Of a DNA stretch of 64,000 nucleotides, positions 7,612 to 16,107 are shown one piece after another. Position 1 is the stretch's first letter. Each line of letters opens with the position of its first letter. This stretch comes from Candidatus Delongbacteria bacterium (GTDB lineage: Bacteria; CAIWAD01), in contig JBAYTZ010000002.1 in the NCBI GenBank assembly GCA_041675285.1, positions 62,001 to 126,000 of the forward strand. Reading direction: 5' to 3'. A program made the position numbers and the translations under genes. The notes beneath the pieces were generated by a model. That model had not been told where the DNA came from and searched no databases. It saw nothing but the letters and a program-made list of their open reading frames with translations.

Positions 7612-10491
7612 TCAGAAGGGCAGGTCGTCCTGCGTGGGTGGTGTGGTCTGGGTCTGCACGGGTCGGCTTGGCTCGGCGGCGAGCAGCGCGGCCTCATCCT
7701 CGGCGTTCAAGCCGTGCAGGCGCTGCAGGGCTTGGCGCAACTGGTCGGGCCGGACCTTGATGGCGCGCACGCGCTTGCCGCCGACCATTGGCCGGCTGAC
7801 GTCGGCTTCCTCGATGACGTGCTGGGTCTTGAGCAGGTTGGTCAGGCGGTTGCTGGTGAGCTTCTTCTCGAAGGGCCAGGCGCCGTCTTCCAGCAGCTCG
7901 GTGTGGATGCCATCGGCCAGCTTGTTGGCCACATAGACATAGGCGGTCCCCACCACCTCGTAGACCCGCTGGTCTTCGCCGGTGATCAGGTTGAGCATGG
8001 TCTGCAGGATTAGGATGTCGACGCTTTCCCGGCGGGCCTTCTCTTCCCGCTCACCTTCCTTCTCTTGCTGGATGCGCCGGATTCGATCCGTCAGGCTGCA
8101 GGTCTCGTCCCAGTTGGAGGCTCGGTCGGTGAGGATGGCGAGGACCAGGATGGGCAGCCAGATCTCGCGCTCGCGGCTTTCCAGGTCCGGGAAGGCCCCC
8201 ACCAGCTCCTGGGTGTAGATCGCGTGGATGGCAGGGAACACGCCCAGGGCCCAGCAGTGCATCTTGTTCCGCAGGATGATGGCCCGCTCGTTGATCTCCT
8301 GTTCGCACTGGGCGGCGTCGCGAATGGTCACGTCCTTGTGCTTCTTCAGGCTCCTGATCTGGATGCAGCGGTTCCCAAAGACGTGGTCGATTTCCAGGAT
8401 GGACCCAAAACACTTGGGGCCGAAGGTGTCGAACATCTCCACCTGGCCGGTGTCCATGTTCGTCCGGCTGGCGCTGGCTCCCCGCTTGTAGCCATCGTTC
8501 AGCATGAGCCGGATGGTGGCCTCCACCGTCCCAGGCTTGGGGTGGCTGAGCTTCTCTGCCTCGTCCAGGATGATGGTCGCGCGATTGGCGTGGGCCATCC
8601 GAAACATGGCCGACTCGGTGACGCTGGATGTCTTTCGGGTGTTGAAGGCGAGTGCCGCGATGAAGTCCAGGGTGAGGGACTTGCCGGATCCCGTCCCGCC
8701 GTTGAGGTGCAGGTATCCAAGGCGGCCGAAGATGGGGTAGACGTAGCTCTGCATGATCCACAGCGAAAGCACGTCGAAATCGCCTGTGGACGGGTACCAG
8801 ATGAACTCCTGCAGGAACTCCTTGAGCTCCAGGAAGAGCTCTGCCGTGTTGGGCACGTGGACTGCCGGGGCAGCCAGGAATCGGCTCACGCTGAAGGGGA
8901 CGTCGTCGGCCCTGGACCAGCGGGGCAGGTCGGGATCGGGGAATCGGGACAGCTTGTCATCGTTAACGGCCCGGGTCGAATAGCGCACCAGCGTGGCGTC
9001 AATTTGACCGTCGGTGATGCGGGACTCGACGATGCACTTCACCTGGCCTTTTGATTCCGGGTCCGCGCCCCAGACGCCGATGTGCGCCGTGGGTTCCGGG
9101 TCGGTGAAGTAGAAGTCCAGCGCTGCGACGAACTGCTGGGAGTCCTCCAACAGGACGCCCGCGGCACCCACGCCACCCTTGGCCCTGGGGGCGTCGGACT
9201 GCGAACCGGAGACAGGATCAGGGGCCTTCTTGACCTGGGCCTTGATCATGTCCCGCAGGGATTTTGGGGTGGATCCCACGCGGGTGGCGATGCTCTTCAG
9301 GTAGACGTCCTGCAGGTTCTCGTCCAGGTCCCTGACGTCGGCCAGGAGCTCGTGCAGCACGCCTTGGGCATCTCGCGTCATGCGCTCGCCGGCCTTCACG
9401 TCCGGCAGCAGCTGGACCTGGTAGGTCAGGAGATCCGGGGCTCCCTTGAGCAGGGCCAGGAACTCCTCGCGCGTTCCGCCGGCGCGCGCCCAGTCGTTGA
9501 TGTCCTTTTCGCCGGGCATGTGAAGGATCCGCACCTCGCCGTCGCGCAGGGCGGCCTGGATGGCCCGACCCGCGTTCACCACCCGACTGCGGCCCGCCTT
9601 GTCATTGTCCCAGACAAGAGTCACCACGCTCAGGTGGGCGAAGAGGTGGGCGTTCCGCGCCACTTCCAAACCCAGGTTGCCGACGGCCGGGATGCCCCAC
9701 ACGGCGAGCGTGGCGGCATCCGGGACGCCCTCGCCCACGACCACCTCGCGGTCCTTGTTGAACAGGGCGTCCTGGTTCCACAAGCCGGCAGGCTGGCCGG
9801 CCAGGTGAACAAACTTGCGCTTGTCGGTGGAGCCCGGCAGGGCGCGGAAGGTCGCGCCCACGACCCGCTGGCGCAGGGTGAGGGCGAAGAAGACGCGCGT
9901 GTCCCGGAAGAGCAGGCTGCCCGTTGCGCCTCGCAGACCGGCCTCTTCGAAGTCCGCCTGGTTGAAGTCCGCCAGGAGGGGATGGCTGCCACGCGCCTGG
10001 AAGAGCTTCTCCAGGTTCAGCAGGCCCACGTGGTGGTCGTGCAGGAACTCGCCGTCGAATCCGCGGCTGGCCAGGTACTCGCGCGCCCCTCGGGCCACGT
10101 CCGTGTCGGCAATGAGCTGGCCATGCGCGTAGCGAGCCAGGGCACTGAGGGTCTCCTCGCGCTTGTGGCGGGCCGCCTCGGCCACCCGTTCCTCTTCGGT
10201 CGGCGGGGTCATATCCCAGCCCTTGATCTCGGCAGCGCGCTGAACGGCACCCTTGAAGTCGGTGTGCTGCTCCAGCATGAGGTAGTCGAGGGGGCTTCCG
10301 CCGCAGCGGGCGTGGGGATGGCTGGGGCACCACCAGGAGTTGGTTTCCCCGTAGACCATGAAAGACCCGTCCTTGTCCTCGTGGCCGGGCAGCGGGCAGC
10401 GAATGGGCTTGCGCCCCGTGTGGTGCGGGACCAACTCGTCCATCGTCAGCTCGCGCTTCAAGCGCTCCACCAGGTCCGGGTAATGCCCCAC
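7612..10491 (-). CDS. phage primase-helicase (CHC2 zinc finger, TOPRIM, P-loop ATPase)
   Basis: A 959-residue replication protein. Residues 32-63 form a zinc-finger of CHC2 type (C32, H37, C55, C63), residues about 245-335 a TOPRIM fold (E253 in VVVGEG, D294 and D296 in WDNDKAG). Residues about 580-800 form a P-loop ATPase with Walker A GGTGSGKS (597-604) and Walker B IILDEAEK (about 639-646). It should prime and unwind DNA at the phage fork. The C-terminus is TQDDLPF, very like the tip of bacterial SSB. It uses GTG at 10491, with AGGAG 7 bases upstream and 10 bases after the previous stop. Confidence 0.85.
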   Translation of the reverse strand: MGHYPDLVERLKRELTMDELVPHHTGRKPIRCPLPGHEDKDGSFMVYGETNSWWCPSHPHARCGGSPLDYLMLEQHTDFKGAVQRAAEIKGWDMTPPTEEERVAEAARHKREETLSALARYAHGQLIADTDVARGAREYLASRGFDGEFLHDHHVGLLNLEKLFQARGSHPLLADFNQADFEEAGLRGATGSLLFRDTRVFFALTLRQRVVGATFRALPGSTDKRKFVHLAGQPAGLWNQDALFNKDREVVVGEGVPDAATLAVWGIPAVGNLGLEVARNAHLFAHLSVVTLVWDNDKAGRSRVVNAGRAIQAALRDGEVRILHMPGEKDINDWARAGGTREEFLALLKGAPDLLTYQVQLLPDVKAGERMTRDAQGVLHELLADVRDLDENLQDVYLKSIATRVGSTPKSLRDMIKAQVKKAPDPVSGSQSDAPRAKGGVGAAGVLLEDSQQFVAALDFYFTDPEPTAHIGVWGADPESKGQVKCIVESRITDGQIDATLVRYSTRAVNDDKLSRFPDPDLPRWSRADDVPFSVSRFLAAPAVHVPNTAELFLELKEFLQEFIWYPSTGDFDVLSLWIMQSYVYPIFGRLGYLHLNGGTGSGKSLTLDFIAALAFNTRKTSSVTESAMFRMAHANRATIILDEAEKLSHPKPGTVEATIRLMLNDGYKRGASASRTNMDTGQVEMFDTFGPKCFGSILEIDHVFGNRCIQIRSLKKHKDVTIRDAAQCEQEINERAIILRNKMHCWALGVFPAIHAIYTQELVGAFPDLESREREIWLPILVLAILTDRASNWDETCSLTDRIRRIQQEKEGEREEKARRESVDILILQTMLNLITGEDQRVYEVVGTAYVYVANKLADGIHTELLEDGAWPFEKKLTSNRLTNLLKTQHVIEEADVSRPMVGGKRVRAIKVRPDQLRQALQRLHGLNAEDEAALLAAEPSRPVQTQTTPPTQDDLPF

Positions 10492-10501
10492 GGGCTTGCT
10501 C

Positions 10502-12556
10502 CTATCGAATCACGGCTTGGAAGAGGTCTTCGTTCACGCTGGCCAGGATGGCCGCCGCGGCGTCGAACTGGTGCTCGCTGCGGTCCTTGGTGGGATCCCA
10601 GCCCGCCTCGGTCCACGGTCGCCCATCCCGGGCCCGGCAGGCCTGCACGCCCTGCGCAACGCGCGCCTTCGTGGCAATGAGACCACCACCCACCCGCTCC
10701 TTGATGTCTCCGGGAAGCAGCCAGATGGTGGGCGCCGCGTGGTAGACCTTGGCCGTCACCAGAAGGGCCTTGGCGTAGGCCAGGCCTTTCAGGGCTGCGG
10801 CGCTCTGGGCGCCCGAGGACGGCGTCTCGCAGCAGAGCAGGGCAGGCGGGTACTGAGCCAGGAAGTCGCGGATGCCCAGCGCCAGGATCTCCAACCTGCG
10901 GCCGTCGTCATCCGCCTTGCGGATGCCCAGCTTCTTGTCGCTGGGCGCCGTGCACAGCGTGGTCATGGCCACGGGCCACCAGAGGTCGACGTCCACGGCC
11001 ACCAGGGCGAAGTGGGTGAAGGAGGGGTCCATGCCCACCACCAGCCTCCGGCCCGCGTGGGGCGCCAGGATGACTGGGGCGGACACGTGGGGCAGCAGTC
11101 CCGCGTCGAGGGCACTGTGGGCGGCTTGGGCCGCAGGGGCGGCCTTCACGATGCTGGCGCGCAGCTTCTTGTAGGCAGCGCGGCGCTTGGCGTACTGGCG
11201 CAGGAAGGGCTTGGCATCCGTGGCCACGTGGGTCACGGCGCTGTCGATGAAGTCGTAGACGTCGCCCCGGGTCTTGCCTGGCGCTGCGCGCATGACGCGC
11301 CCCACGCGCTGCTCCACCCGGCCTTCGGCCTTGGCCGGGAAAGTGAGCAGCAGGGTGTTGAGCTCGGGGATGTTGAGGCCTTCGTCGGCGACCGTGGAGG
11401 CGAAGAGCACGCGCACATGGCCTTCACGAACGGCGCGCCGGATGAGCCGTCGGGCGTCCTTCTTCACCTTGCCGGCCAGGAGTTCGCCCTGGATGCCCCG
11501 GACCTTGGCGGCTTCGAAGAGCGGGAAGAGGTGGTCCTCCACCCGTGTGGAAAGGACCAGGACCACCCGCTCCTCGTCCTGGTAGAGAGCCTCCAGCGTG
11601 TCCAGCACCAGCCGCCTGCGATCCTCGTCCCGGGCCAGGGCTTCCGCCAGGGCCTGGTAGTCCTCGGCGCCCTGGTAGGGGAACGTGAAGTTCGTGTGCA
11701 CCTCGTGGATGACGGCGGGCACCAGATAGCCGGCGCCCAGCAGGTCCTCCTGGCGGGTCTCGTGCAGAATGGGTCCAAAGGTGTGCAGGAGCTTGGGCGT
11801 CAGACCGTCCTCGCGCTCGGGCGTCGCCGTCAGCGCCAGGCGCCAGGCGGCCGGGCTGGCTGCCACCACGCGGTCGAAGGTGCTGGCGGGAGCATGGTGT
11901 CCCTCGTCCAGGATGAGGCAGCCGAAGCCGGCCATGTGCCGGGCAAGGGCGTCCGCGGGCATCTTGGCCAGAGTCTGAACCGTGGCCAGCTGAACGGGAG
12001 CGGCCTTCCCGGGCGCCACGCCCAGGTGCTCCTCCAGCTCTTCCTCCCACTGCTCCTTCAGATCCAGCGTGTGGACCAGGACCAGCGTGCGCTGCCCAAT
12101 CTCAACTAGGGCGGCCATGGCGGTGACCGTCTTCCCTCCGCCGGCGGGGATCACCACCACGCCCTGGGTCTTGGCGACCATGGCCTCCTTGGCTGCCAGC
12201 TGGTAGGGGCGCAGCTCGATGCGCATGGTGGGCAGGGTGATGGGAGACAGGGGGGCCCGGCTGCGCCGGTCCTCGATTCCCGGCCATGACTGCAGGTGCT
12301 CGCGCAAGATGCCCACGGCCCCGCGCGGCATGCACCAGCGGCCTTGCCCGTCCAGCAGGAAGCCATCCAGGCGCTTGGGGATCAGGCGCCAGACGCCTTC
12401 CACCTTTTCGCGCGGGGTCTGCACGCCCCGGGCCTTGGCTTGTTGGTAGGCGGGGTTCGGATAGGAAAGCGCCTGTTCCAGCAGCTCGCGCACTCGCGGG
12501 GCGAGGTCGCGCAGGGGGATCCGGATCAGGCTGTCCACCAGGATGGGCGCGCTCAT
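10502..12556 (-). CDS. SF2 helicase (UvsW/XPB-like) fused to RuvC-like resolvase domain
   Basis: A 684-residue two-enzyme polypeptide. Residues about 110-460 are a superfamily 2 helicase: ELRPYQ (114-119), Walker A IPAGGGKT (136-143), DEGH (217-220), TATP (243-246) and motif VI EQRVGRVMR (415-423). Residues about 500-684 match the RNase H-like RuvC fold. GMDPS carries D510 and CCETP carries E577. LLPGDIKERVGG is followed by a Lys-Ala helix, and HQFDAAAA supplies D665. UvsW-like helicases branch-migrate DNA; RuvC enzymes cut four-way junctions. Having both in one chain suggests a self-contained junction processor. It overlaps the upstream gene by ATGA. Confidence 0.85.
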   Translation of the reverse strand: MSAPILVDSLIRIPLRDLAPRVRELLEQALSYPNPAYQQAKARGVQTPREKVEGVWRLIPKRLDGFLLDGQGRWCMPRGAVGILREHLQSWPGIEDRRSRAPLSPITLPTMRIELRPYQLAAKEAMVAKTQGVVVIPAGGGKTVTAMAALVEIGQRTLVLVHTLDLKEQWEEELEEHLGVAPGKAAPVQLATVQTLAKMPADALARHMAGFGCLILDEGHHAPASTFDRVVAASPAAWRLALTATPEREDGLTPKLLHTFGPILHETRQEDLLGAGYLVPAVIHEVHTNFTFPYQGAEDYQALAEALARDEDRRRLVLDTLEALYQDEERVVLVLSTRVEDHLFPLFEAAKVRGIQGELLAGKVKKDARRLIRRAVREGHVRVLFASTVADEGLNIPELNTLLLTFPAKAEGRVEQRVGRVMRAAPGKTRGDVYDFIDSAVTHVATDAKPFLRQYAKRRAAYKKLRASIVKAAPAAQAAHSALDAGLLPHVSAPVILAPHAGRRLVVGMDPSFTHFALVAVDVDLWWPVAMTTLCTAPSDKKLGIRKADDDGRRLEILALGIRDFLAQYPPALLCCETPSSGAQSAAALKGLAYAKALLVTAKVYHAAPTIWLLPGDIKERVGGGLIATKARVAQGVQACRARDGRPWTEAGWDPTKDRSEHQFDAAAAILASVNEDLFQAVIR

Positions 12557-12864
12557 GCTTCGGCCCCATCCATGGCTGCTCGGTACGTGCGGACGGCACC
12601 TTCAAAACCGATCACCGCAGACCTGCATCGCGCCTCCAGCATGTCGTGCTCGGGCAGGCACGGATCCTTCTGTGCGTCGTAGGCCGCCCAGGCCCGTTCG
12701 AGAGTTTCTGCCGCCTCTACCACGGGCCGCATGGCCTCCAGCGCGGTGAGGGCGTCGCGCGCGTGCCCGGCCAGCCGCGACCGGCCAATGCCATCCAGGT
12801 AGGCGGCGAGCTCAAGCATGTGCTCGGCCGTCAGGGCCAGGTCAATTGGCTTGTTCGTGGTCAT
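12553..12864 (-). CDS. unknown helical protein between two helicase genes
   Basis: A 103-residue, almost wholly helical protein (LTAEHMLELAAYLDGIG, ALTALEAMRPVVEAAETLERA). It is joined by ATGA overlaps to both neighbours, at 12861-12864 with the DinG-like helicase and 12553-12556 with the helicase-RuvC fusion. Three genes in strict coupling suggest a common complex or stoichiometry. No family recognised. Confidence 0.6.
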   Translation of the reverse strand: MTTNKPIDLALTAEHMLELAAYLDGIGRSRLAGHARDALTALEAMRPVVEAAETLERAWAAYDAQKDPCLPEHDMLEARCRSAVIGFEGAVRTYRAAMDGAEA

Positions 12865-14879
12865 GCGAAGGGGTCCTCCGGGTCTGCCAGGAAGCTCTCG
12901 ATGCTCGCCACCTCGCGCGAAAGCATGCCGCCTGGGATGGCCTTCAGGAACTGGCGGCCGTACTTCTTCGATTGGACCCGGCCGTCCAGCAGCAGCACCA
13001 CGCCGCGGTCGTCGTGCCGGCGGATGAGCCGGCCGAAGATCTGCCGCCAGGTGATGAGGGCCGTGGGTAGGCTGTGCTTGAAGAACCAGCCCTTGGGGTC
13101 GTGCTCGGCGATGTAGTCCATCACCGGGTCCGCAGGCGAGGGGAAGGGCAGGCGGTCCAGGGCCACCAGGGACAGGCTTTCCCCGGGCACGTCCACGCCC
13201 TGGAAGAAGGTCCGCGTGGCGAAGAGCACGCTGGAGACGTCCTCCTTGAAGCGGGCGATGAGCTGGGTGGAGGGGGCATCGCCCTGGCAATGGCAGATGT
13301 AGCCCATCCGCGTGAACTCGGGGGCCAGCAGGCCGTGCGCAGCCCTCAGGGCCTGGCTGGATGTGAAGAGCAGGAGGGCCCGGCCGCCGCTGGCCCTCAC
13401 GGCCTTGTGGAGCTCATCATGCACGCGGTCGCGGTGGGCGGGGTCATTGGGCTCGGGGAGCCCGTCCGGCACCACCAGGAGGGCCGCGCTGCCGAAGTCG
13501 AAGGGGCTGGGCAACACCACCTGGCGCGTGCCGGCGTCCAGGCCAATACGCTCGCGGATGAAGGTGAAGTCCTCGCGCGTGGTGGTCAGCGTGGCGCTGG
13601 TGGCGATCACCGGCACCCAGGGAAGCAGGGTCCTCTGCAGGAAGGGTGCGATGGAAACCGGTTTGCCCTTGAGCTTCCAGCTCTCGCCGGCGGCGCCGTC
13701 CTGGCGCTCCACCCAATAAACCCACTCGGGATTCTCTTGCCAGACGAGGGCCTTCACCCGCTGGCCCAGCTGGCGGCACTGCTCCTTCTGACGCTCCAGT
13801 TGGGCGTGCTCCTTGGTCTCCGCCTCATACTGGGCCTGCAGTGCGCGCAGCTCCTGCCAAGCGTGGCGCAGGGCGTCCAGGATGGGCTCCTCGTCGATGA
13901 GCCCGGGGAGCTTGATTCGGTTGGATCCCTGGGCCGCATGCTTGAAGCCCATCAGCTTGATGGCCTTGGAGAGGCCCTCGGCTGCATGGTCCAGGGCCTC
14001 GTAGCCTCCCCGGGAGAGGTGGCGCTTGAAGCCGCGGAAGCTCCAGCGGCCGATCTCTTCGCCGGCGAAGTCGCTGCCGATGTCCGGGATCTCGTGGGCC
14101 TCGTCGCAGACGAGGGCGTTAAACTCCGGCAGCACGCCGGCCATGCCGCCCGTGGCGGCCTGTACCTTCAGGTGGGCGAAGAGCAGGTGGTAGTTGCACA
14201 CCACCACCTGCGCGTCGCCCGCCTCTTCGACGGCGGCCTTGTGGTAGCACTTGAGCGAACAGCCGGCGCACTCGGCCGTGTCGCCCACGGCGAAGTGGCG
14301 CCAGACCCGGGGCGTCACCTTGAAGGGCAGCTCGCTGGCGTCGCCCGTGCTGGTCCGGTTCGCCCAGTCGAGCACGCGGTCGAACTCGTCCTGGTCCTCG
14401 CCCGTGACACCGGCAAAGAGCATGCTGCGCTGCTCCAGGAGCTTGTCGGCGCAGAGGAAGTTCCCGCGACCCTTCAGGAGGGCGAAGCGGAATGGGACGG
14501 GTAGCACGCGCTGCAGGAAGGGCAAGTCCTTCTGGGTGAGCTGCTCCTGCAGGGCGATGTTGGCCGTGGCGATGAGCACCCGCTGCCCAGTGGCCATGGC
14601 GTGCTGGATGGCGGGCACGGAGTAGGCGAGACTTTTTCCCGTGCCTGTCGGCGCTTCGACCATCAGGCCCCGGCCTTCCATCAAGGCCAGCTCCACTTCC
14701 TGGGCCATCGTGAGCTGGCTGGCCCTGGGCTGGTAGTCCGGCAGCTTCTGGGACAGCAGTCCGCCAGGGCCGAAGACCTCCTCGGCCGAGACGAGGGGGA
14801 TCTGCGGCGCCGGGTCGCCGGGAAGGGAGAGCAGGTCCTCTGGCAGCACCGGCCAGGGCGCGGAATCCGATTGGGGCAT
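12861..14879 (-). CDS. DinG-family Fe-S DNA helicase
   Basis: A 672-residue superfamily 2 helicase of the XPD/DinG group. Walker A is EAPTGTGKS (75-83). Four Cys at about 143, 204, 207 and 211 (FLC, CAGC, KC) fit the iron-sulfur cluster of this group. The DEAH box is at 259-262, and a motif VI-like QIFGRLIRR lies near the C-terminus. DinG enzymes unwind 5'-3' and act on R-loops and forks. The start at 14879 (MPQSDS) is preferred over upstream in-frame codons, which lie in Pro/Gly-rich non-conserved text. The protein ends ADPEDPFA, an acidic P-F tail like those of three other proteins here. Confidence 0.85.
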   Translation of the reverse strand: MPQSDSAPWPVLPEDLLSLPGDPAPQIPLVSAEEVFGPGGLLSQKLPDYQPRASQLTMAQEVELALMEGRGLMVEAPTGTGKSLAYSVPAIQHAMATGQRVLIATANIALQEQLTQKDLPFLQRVLPVPFRFALLKGRGNFLCADKLLEQRSMLFAGVTGEDQDEFDRVLDWANRTSTGDASELPFKVTPRVWRHFAVGDTAECAGCSLKCYHKAAVEEAGDAQVVVCNYHLLFAHLKVQAATGGMAGVLPEFNALVCDEAHEIPDIGSDFAGEEIGRWSFRGFKRHLSRGGYEALDHAAEGLSKAIKLMGFKHAAQGSNRIKLPGLIDEEPILDALRHAWQELRALQAQYEAETKEHAQLERQKEQCRQLGQRVKALVWQENPEWVYWVERQDGAAGESWKLKGKPVSIAPFLQRTLLPWVPVIATSATLTTTREDFTFIRERIGLDAGTRQVVLPSPFDFGSAALLVVPDGLPEPNDPAHRDRVHDELHKAVRASGGRALLLFTSSQALRAAHGLLAPEFTRMGYICHCQGDAPSTQLIARFKEDVSSVLFATRTFFQGVDVPGESLSLVALDRLPFPSPADPVMDYIAEHDPKGWFFKHSLPTALITWRQIFGRLIRRHDDRGVVLLLDGRVQSKKYGRQFLKAIPGGMLSREVASIESFLADPEDPFA

Positions 14880-14958
14880 GGCTGGCTCTCGGTTGGGGTT
14901 GGAAGTGGGGCCCGGTCGACCGAAAGGGAGAAGCCGACCGGGCCCTGGTGGAACGGGA

Positions 14959-15720
14959 TCAGGAGAAGGGGTCGGCCTCTGCCGCACCCGCGCCGCCATC
15001 GTTCTTGGCGTGGCGCAGGGCCTCCTCTTCGCCCGTGACCCACTGCTGGGCTTCCTTGAGCCGGGCCGCCGGGAGCTGGCGGATCTGCTTGATCGCGAAG
15101 CGCGCCAGGAAGTCGGACATCATCTGGGCGCCCTGGGCGTCACCCAGCGAGGCCTTGAGGGCCTTGAGCCGCTCGATGATGCCGTTCCCCTCCTCCTGGG
15201 TGATGATGGCAGGGGGATCGGGCTGCTTGGCGCTGCCGCCGCCCTTGCTCTCGTCCTCGCTGCCGTTCTTGGTCAGGTCGTAGAGTTCCAGGGCCACCAG
15301 CTGGGCACGCAGCTCGGGGGTGATGGACGCCTCGGGCAGGATGGTGTAGGTCGTGTCCTTGGCCTTCTGGCCCGTGCGTTCGACCTCGAAGATCTGGGTG
15401 TCGATGTTGTATTTGACGTCCATCTTGGACACCTGCTTGAAGAAGGTTTTCGAGTTCTCGAAGACCTTCAACGCCCGGAAGACGTAGACCTTGTCCACCA
15501 GCTCGATGATGGCCACGTTCATCGAGGTCTTCAGGCTCTTCTCCTTGCCGCAGCCTTCCTTCCAGTCGTGGTAGGTGGTGCCGTCCCAGTACACCTCGCG
15601 GATGAAGGGATCACCCAGGAAAGCAAGCAGGTGCTTGTCGCCGTCCTCGAACTTGAGGAAGCGGCCACTCTCCAGGGTGTGCTGATCGTAGCGGCTGTTC
15701 ATGTCATCGAACCGGCCCAT
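14959..15720 (-). CDS. putative phage ssDNA-binding protein (OB-fold candidate)
   Basis: A 253-residue protein starting MGRFDDM with a GGAGGT site 6 bases upstream, which decides the start. Residues about 15-130 are beta-rich (HLLAFLGDPFIREVYWDG, VYVFRALKVFENSKTFF), as in gp32- or gp2.5-like single-strand binders. A linker and helix follow, and the last residues are EAEADPFS-like acidic text ending in D-P-F-S. Position ahead of three helicases and a primase, plus the acidic end, supports ssDNA binding. Sequence alone gives no decisive motif, so a recombination-associated protein of other fold remains possible. Confidence 0.5.
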   Translation of the reverse strand: MGRFDDMNSRYDQHTLESGRFLKFEDGDKHLLAFLGDPFIREVYWDGTTYHDWKEGCGKEKSLKTSMNVAIIELVDKVYVFRALKVFENSKTFFKQVSKMDVKYNIDTQIFEVERTGQKAKDTTYTILPEASITPELRAQLVALELYDLTKNGSEDESKGGGSAKQPDPPAIITQEEGNGIIERLKALKASLGDAQGAQMMSDFLARFAIKQIRQLPAARLKEAQQWVTGEEEALRHAKNDGGAGAAEADPFS

Positions 15721-15745
15721 GGTGGGACCTCCAATTTGAATGGGA

Positions 15746-16045
15746 TTACTGCGTGTCGCGGATGACGCCCAGAAGGCGGACAATGGCGGGGTAGGGGCGC
15801 AGGTTGAGGTTGGCGCCCACCATGGGTTTGGGGGCGCGCAGGCTTTCCAGGGGTTCCAGGCAGTCCCGAAGGGCCGTCTCGATGGAGTTCGACATGCGCT
15901 CCGTCACGACCGCGTCGAGGTTGTGCTCCGCCGCGATGCCGCCGAACTCCAGCGTCAGGAGCAGGAAGGCGGCCTTGACGCGGCCGGCGACCTCGTCGGC
16001 GGTTGTGGCGTCGGTCCTGGAGGGGGCGGCGGCGGGCTGGTTCAT
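15746..16045 (-). CDS. unknown phage protein
   Basis: A 99-residue helical protein (VAGRVKAAFLLLTLEFGGIAA). Its start at 16045 has AAGGAG 7-8 bases upstream, supplied by copy 2 of the 58-bp repeat. It ends 25 bases before the ssDNA-binding candidate. No family recognised. Confidence 0.5.
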   Translation of the reverse strand: MNQPAAAPSRTDATTADEVAGRVKAAFLLLTLEFGGIAAEHNLDAVVTERMSNSIETALRDCLEPLESLRAPKPMVGANLNLRPYPAIVRLLGVIRDTQ

Positions 16046-16049
16046 CCGG

Positions 16050-16107
16050 GTCTCCTTGGTCGTTTCCTTCCAAGGGCGCGGGAAATCAGGCCAAAGGGGA
16101 CAGGGGT
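16050..16107 (-). repeat. 58-bp exact repeat, copy 2 (candidate 5' regulatory element)
   Basis: Identical to 5120-5177. This copy fills most of the gap between the sigma-like gene and the 99-residue gene and carries the ribosome site of the latter at the 3' arm of the CCTTGG/CCAAGG hairpin. The pair brackets the replication genes, so the block may be read as two or more units with the same leader. Confidence 0.75.
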
